A stretch of 8,827 nucleotides of DNA, taken from assembly GCA_023418535.1 (NCBI GenBank), contig JAEZZN010000059.1:1-8827 (forward strand), read 5' to 3'. The notes beneath the pieces were generated by a model, which was not told the origin of the DNA, searched no databases, and was given only the letters and a program-made list of their open reading frames with translations. How positions within the stretch are numbered: position 1 is the first letter of the stretch; every line of letters starts with the position of its first letter. Source of the stretch: Bacillota bacterium. Lineage in GTDB: Bacteria; Bacillota_A; Clostridia; Tissierellales; Peptoniphilaceae. The translations under genes were made by a program, and so were the position numbers. Below are positions 1 through 6,100 of the stretch, one piece after another.

Positions 1-54
1 CAATTATACATTATGGAGGATTTTTTGGTGCTTGAAGCTAAAGCTTTTTTACCT

Positions 55-73
55 CCACCTGCATAGCAGGTGG
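55..73 (+). terminator. Strong hairpin, possible plus-strand terminator or mobile-element end
   Basis: CCACCTGC (55-62), loop ATA (63-65) and GCAGGTGG (66-73) form a perfect 8-bp GC-rich stem followed on the plus strand by TTTATTGTTT. It could end a plus-strand gene lying to the left; a short open frame from the window edge ends at TAG 64-66 inside the stem. A short U-poor tail and the further hairpins behind it make a structured element end an alternative reading. Confidence 0.5.
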
Positions 74-74
74 T

Positions 75-124
75 TTATTGTTTCGTTCACTTACGTTCAC
101 TCAACTCACTAAAGTGAACAATAA
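75..124. repeat. Imperfect inverted repeat with doubled GTTCACT arm
   Basis: TTATTGTT plus CACTT on the left (75-92, with a three-base bulge) pairs with AAGTGAACAATAA on the right (112-124), giving a 13-bp stem. GTTCACT also occurs a second time at 95-101, so AGTGAAC at 113-119 can pair with either copy and form alternative stems. It starts two bases after the 55-73 hairpin and ends beside the terminator at 130. The function is unknown. Confidence 0.5.
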
Positions 125-152
125 AAAAAGGAGACATGTGTCTCCTTTTTAT
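123..152 (-). terminator. Bidirectional intrinsic terminator closing the glycosidase gene
   Basis: GGAGAC (130-135), loop ATGT, GTCTCC (140-145) make a GC-rich 6-bp stem that extends with A-T pairs. On the minus strand the stem is followed by seven Us (A123-A129 on the plus strand) and it begins about 15 bases after the stop codon at 160-162. On the plus strand it is followed by T146-T150, so it can also stop transcripts arriving from the left. Confidence 0.88.
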
Positions 153-159
153 TTGGATT

Positions 160-3100
160 TTACTTAATCATGTATATATATCCGCTTACGCCTTCATATG
201 TTGCATATATCCAGTTAGATCTCACTAAAACTCTACCTCTTAATAAATCTCCCTTAGGTACTACTTTCAATACCTTTCCATTTGGAGATACTCTTAAATT
301 CATATCAGATATAGTTCTATATACTTTCTCATATGATGTAGTTAAAACCGGTTTATAAACTGATACTTTTTGTCCATCTATTTCTAGATCTATCCAATTT
401 GTATTCTTTCCGTTTATTGTTCCATATAAGAATGTACCATATTTCAATTCGCCAACTTTTTCTCCATTAGGTTTTGTTCTTGTATTTACTCCTAATGAAT
501 AAGCTGCAAATGGAATTGGGTCTTCAGAAACAAGCTGTTTATAAACATATGCTTTATTACCATCATGTTCAATTTCTAACCAGTTTGGATTTTCAGGATC
601 ATATTTACCTGTTATCTCCTTACCTAATTCTATTGAACCAAGTAATTTACCATTTGGCGTTTCTCTTACATTTACATGTTCTGAGTATCCTACATATTCT
701 TTCATTAATACTGCATTTTCTAATGCATTATCAATTTCAGGAATCATATTATTTATTTCTTCTTGACTTGGATTTTCTTTTTCAAGTAATTCGACAGCAT
801 CTTTTAGAATTTCTTCTAAATCCTTTCTTGATCTAGGATTTAAATCTTTTTCTAATGATTCTTTAACTTTTGCTATCTTTTCTTTTAGAACATCTAAATC
901 AAGTTCTTCTGGCTTATCAGTCAGATTTTCTATTGCTTCAAGTAAATCTTTAGTTGCTTTATCTACAGATTCTTGTTTAGCTTCTTCATCTTCGAATACT
1001 TCTTTCGCATCTTTTAATGCTTTATTGAAGTTTTCTACTGATTCATCTGTCTTGTTTGATAAATCAAGCATTTCTGCTTTATCTATAGCTTCAGATAGTT
1101 CTTCCTTGTTTACTTTTGGTTCTGGAATATCTTGTAGCATATCCATAGTTTCTTGAAGTTTATCTTTAGCTGCATTTATTTGTTCTTGTGTAGCTTTAGG
1201 ATCTTCAATTAATTTCTTAGCGTTTTCTAATGCTTCTTCAAATGGAACTACAGTTTCTGGAACTTTAGTTTCAAGATCTATTTTTTCTGCTTCATCTACT
1301 AATGCTTGTAATTCTTCCTTATTAACTGGTTTTAGTTTAACATTTTCTAATGCTTTAATTAATTCGTCTTTAGCCGAATTAACTTGTTCTTGTGTAGCTT
1401 CTTTATCGTCAACTACTTTTTGAGCTTTAGAATTTGCTTCTTCTACAACTTTAATAGATTCTTCAGTCCATAAATCTTTTTCTTTTTCAAGTCTATCTTT
1501 TGCTTCTTCTAATTTTTCCTTAAGTTCTGACTTATCAACTTCTTGAGGTATTTCAGTTGTTTCTACCATGAATTCTGATATTTGAACCCAATTTGGTTTT
1601 TCTTTTAGGTTCTTAACTGCTAGATATCTAGCTTCAAGACCTTCAAGATTTATATCTACAACTTTAGTTGGTGTGTCTTGTTCTATCTCATCACCATAAG
1701 TTTCCCAATTTACACCATCTTTAGAATAGATAATGCTATATTTATCATAATGATCATTTGCTGCTTTACCACCCATTACGAATCTAAATCTACCAAGTTT
1801 CATTACTTTTTGTAAATCTAAACCTATATGGTCGCCAACTTTAGCTTTATCGTCAGTTAGGCCCCACCATGTGAATGTTGCATCATTAGCGTCGATCATA
1901 TTAGATTTATAATAATTTGACCATATTGAGTGTCTATTTGTAGGTCTTCCAAATATCATATCTGATGTAATATATGGGTTCTTGAATGGACCTGATATTT
2001 CTTTTTTACCATATGCTTCAAACTCTGTTATAGCTAAAGCCTTAGTTGTCTTAGGCTTCATATTAATTCTAATAGCTTTAGTTTTCACTTTATCGAATGA
2101 TAATGTGTTCATAACATTTAATCTAAAGTTTAAGCCTTTTAGTCCTGTAACTTCTTTCCAGTTATTATCATCATTTAATGTATTATTTGATTTAGCTACA
2201 TGTCCTGGGTTAGTTGGGATTTCAAAATCAGGTCCATCATAGTACTCAATAGTATATGAGTCTGGATATGATACGCCGTGATCTTCGAAGAATCCAAGTT
2301 TAATACCTTCAACGTCCTTAGCTATAACTTCGTTTCCTTCTCCAAAAATTATACCTACCCAGTCTTTAGAACGTTTTACTCTTGTCCAGTTTGTCCATCT
2401 ATCATTTAATGAACCTTCAAAATCTTTAACACCATTGTTAAGTTTTTCAACTCTATCACTTGATGCTGATTCAATATCATTTGTCCATGAAGCTATTGCT
2501 AGTGGTAATTTTGAACCTTCTTTAGATAACGCAATATTATCTCCTAGTAATTTATCAGAATCTTCTCCATCACCATCAATTAATTCTTTAGCTAAAGTTC
2601 TCATATTGTTGATATTAGGATTAATTCTAAATATACCTGCATCTGCTCTTCTTAAATTACCATTTGGACTAACTTGTACTTTATGTGATCTTGATTTTTC
2701 ATATAAAGCTTCTGCTTCATCATACAATTTAGTTGCTTCACTTTCATTACCTTCTTTGGCATTAAGTATTGCATCAATGTATTTAAGTGCTGCTTGTGAT
2801 TTTTCTTTCAATACTGTTATATAAGGATCTAAATCTGTCTTCAATCCTTCGAATTTAGATTTAGCTCTAAATGCATCTACCGCATCTATAATAGTTTGAT
2901 ATTTAGCTTTTAGATTCTTTCCTTTTGCTTCAATTTGTTTAGTATCTGACTGTGCCATTACCGCTTCAAATTCAGCTATTTCTTTCTTCATATTTTCTGA
3001 TTCTGGTAAGTTTTGGATACCAATTGTACCATTTGCACTTGCCATATGTGATGCTAATTCTTCTAATTCTTTGCTAGCATCTGAATCGATAAATGTGAAA

Positions 3101-6100
3101 CCATCTGAATAAGATGTATCTGCATCATAATTTGCTGTATTCCAAGCATAGTCTGCAATTGCAAATACTGCTACATATGAAGCATATGATTCTTGCATTG
3201 GGTTTGTAACTGTACCTATAGTATTTGTTACATTAGTGTTTAAGATAGTCTTTGGATTACCCATTACTAATGCCATATATCCATGAGAATCTTTGAATAC
3301 GTCGTTTACTGGCCAGTTTAACCAAATTAAAGGTTCTTTTCTTCTATTTCCGAAAGCTCCCTTAGTCATAAATTGTTCATTAGCTTCTTGTTTAATTGGG
3401 CTACATACATTTTGACCAGTAAAGAATATCTTAACATTATCTGGGAAGTTCTTAGTATATTCATTTAATTCTAAAGCATTCCATGCCCATCCTTCTAATG
3501 TATATGAATATGGACAGAATAAGAAGTCATAAATCTTTTCATCTTTAGTTTCAGCCCATGCTTTTAGATCCTTCATAACTCTAGATACTGTAGTATATCC
3601 AGAAGCTGAAGCAATATCATCTCTTAATACCCCAAACTGTCTTACACCAACATCGTAAAGTTGATCTAATTTTTTCTTAAGTATTGCAATACTTTCATCA
3701 TAGTTATGGCTTGCTATAGCTTGTTTATGGAATGGAGCAATTGTCCATACAAATCTATTCTTTGTTTCATTACCAAGTTTAGCAAGCTCAGAAATTTTTT
3801 CTAATTGATCTTTTGGATATAATTCTCTCCAGTTATCTCTATGATAAGGATCATCTTTAGGAGCAAATATCATTACATTATTCTTAAAGTCTGCACCGAA
3901 TTTTAGTAAATCTGCTCTTCTTTCCCATGTCCATGGAACACCGTAGTAACCTTCAATAACCCCTCTAACTTCTTGACTTGAGAAATCATTCACTGTTAAT
4001 TGTCTTATTACATTTTCTGATGCTTGTTTAAATATATGTTCTAATGTTGTTAATCCATAAAATGCTGCATCAGTATCTTTACCAAGTATTGCTATTACAT
4101 TTCCTTTAATAGATATTTGATAAGCATCTATTTCATCAAAATGATCTTCTAATTTAACATTTTCTTTAAAGTATTTATCTACAATACCATTACTACCTTT
4201 AATACCAACTAATACATTCAGATATCTTGTACTTATTCCATTTTCTGAACTTGCTTTTGATATACCTTTTGCTTGGAGAACTTTGTCTACTTTAGCTACT
4301 GTATATTTATCTAATCCAGATTCAAGTACTACATTAGCTTCTTCTGATAAAGTACTTCCACCTTCTAGATAAGTCATTTCTTGTGGTTTTGGATAAATCT
4401 TGTATTCATCAGTATTTTCAACTTCTTCTACTGATTCATAATCACTTGATAGAAGAGTGTAAACACTTCTATTTGAATTATCTTCAGATTCGGTTATTAT
4501 AATTACTTTTTCATTATATTCAGGCAATACTGTTACTGCTGCATTATCTTTACCTTTTGCTTCAACATTTTTAATGTCTTTAGATTCAATATTAAATTGA
4601 TAATCTTTTGCAAAATCTCCTTCAACAGCTTCATTTTCTACTTTTAATTCTTCCAATTCAGATGAGGAGAATTCTTCATATTTTGTAGTTGCAGTAAATA
4701 ATTCTAATTCAGTTAATCCTACGCATAATTCTTTGCCTCTTCCATTTCCGCCAGGTTTATTAGTAAAAGTAAATCTAATACCTGTTGCAGAAACTGGAGC
4801 AAATTTATATTCGTATTTTGTTACATTTGGTGCATTCGCTGGTGTTGGATTTCCTGCTGTTTCTTTAAATTCAATAGGCTTCCAATCACTAACCCCATCT
4901 GCTGAATATTCAATTACTACATTTTCAGGTAAGCTAGCTGCCCATGTATCTCTATAATAATGTAAGTCAGCTTTATAAAGTACTTGTGCTGTAGCAAATG
5001 TAAATGTCAATGTGCTTGTCTTTTTACCAGCTTGAGCAGCATCATAGTTTGTCCATACGCTAGTATTAGGACCACTTTGTACTGATTTAAAGTTTCTATC
5101 TCCATCTACTATAGCTAGTAAATTATCTGATTGTAAACTTTCTTCAATATCTTGTGTCAATGTTAGATAGTTAGTTGCAATATTTGTATTACCTTCTTCT
5201 ACAGAACCGTCAGATATTCTGATACTTGATGTAACATCTAATTTTTGGTCAAATATTTGTGCAGTACCTTTTACTACATATGTTCCAATTTCATTGTATT
5301 TAGATGTATCTTGTTTTTCCCATACTACAGGATATGACGCATCTAATACTTTACCGTCTCTTGTTACAATAGGTCTACTACTTGGAAGTTCAACTTCACC
5401 TGAACCTTTTAGAGCAGAAGTTGAATAGTTTAATAAAGCTCCAACTTCATCTATTACTACTACAGTTGTTTTAACTGATAAGCCTAAACCTTCTAAAGAT
5501 CCATTAACTGTGTATACACCTTCAGATGTAGTATCAAATTTTTCCCATTGTACATTTACTTTTTGATCTTCTTTATCTTCATAATGAACTGTTACTTGTT
5601 GAGCTAGATTAGGTATTGTACCCGCTTTAACATAGTAAAGTTGTGGTGTTGTATATGCTACTGGTCTATCATTAGCATTTTCATCAACTGATTTTGTTGT
5701 AACTGTAACTGTACCTGATTCTAAACCTTCAGAACTTGCAGTTACTGTAAATGAATCATTTGCTTTAGTTGATTGAACTATCGCTACAAGTTTTCCACTT
5801 AAAGCTTTTCTCTTTCCACTATCATATGGTTCATTATCTGTTTGATCACCATTATCTAAAGCTAATAATTTACCTTCACCAGAAACTTCAACATTAACCA
5901 TGTTTCTCGCATTTGCAACAAGATTATCTTTACTATCTTTAACATCAATTGTTATATAAGATAAATCTTTACCATCTGCATTAATAGTTTCTCTATCTGC
6001 TTCTAATGTTAATTTTGATGCCTTGTCAAATGTACTTACTTCGCTTCTACCATAAGTTTCATTTATAACTCTATCATCCGCATCATATGCAACTGCTCTA

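Noticed and set aside
1..66. Possible tail of a plus-strand gene ending at TAG 64-66
   Set aside because: Only about 21 codons are in view, with no recognisable motif; the reading passes into the hairpin arm, so coding cannot be supported.
170..358. Plus-strand open frame of 62 codons over the SH3b region
   Set aside because: It lies wholly opposite the conserved SH3b coding sequence, has no ribosome binding site, and its sequence is low-complexity antisense translation.
474..836. Plus-strand open frame of 120 codons
   Set aside because: It is antisense to SH3b and FIVAR repeats; its Leu/His/Tyr-rich product is what antisense of Lys/Glu-rich helical codons gives.
706..1533. Repeat-rich segment considered as a CRISPR array or DNA-level tandem repeat
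   Set aside because: The units vary in DNA and keep an open frame; similarity is at the protein level (FIVAR repeats) with no identical repeats and spacers.
1982..2242. Plus-strand open frame of 86 codons with a hydrophobic stretch
   Set aside because: It is antisense to a discoidin module that is clearly coding; no start signals were seen.
2435..2824. Plus-strand open frame of 129 codons rich in Ser and Leu
   Set aside because: It is antisense to the helical region after GH84 and the first discoidin module; no Shine-Dalgarno and no family motif.
4733..4957. Plus-strand open frame of 74 codons
   Set aside because: It is antisense to the central carbohydrate-binding module; no supporting signals.
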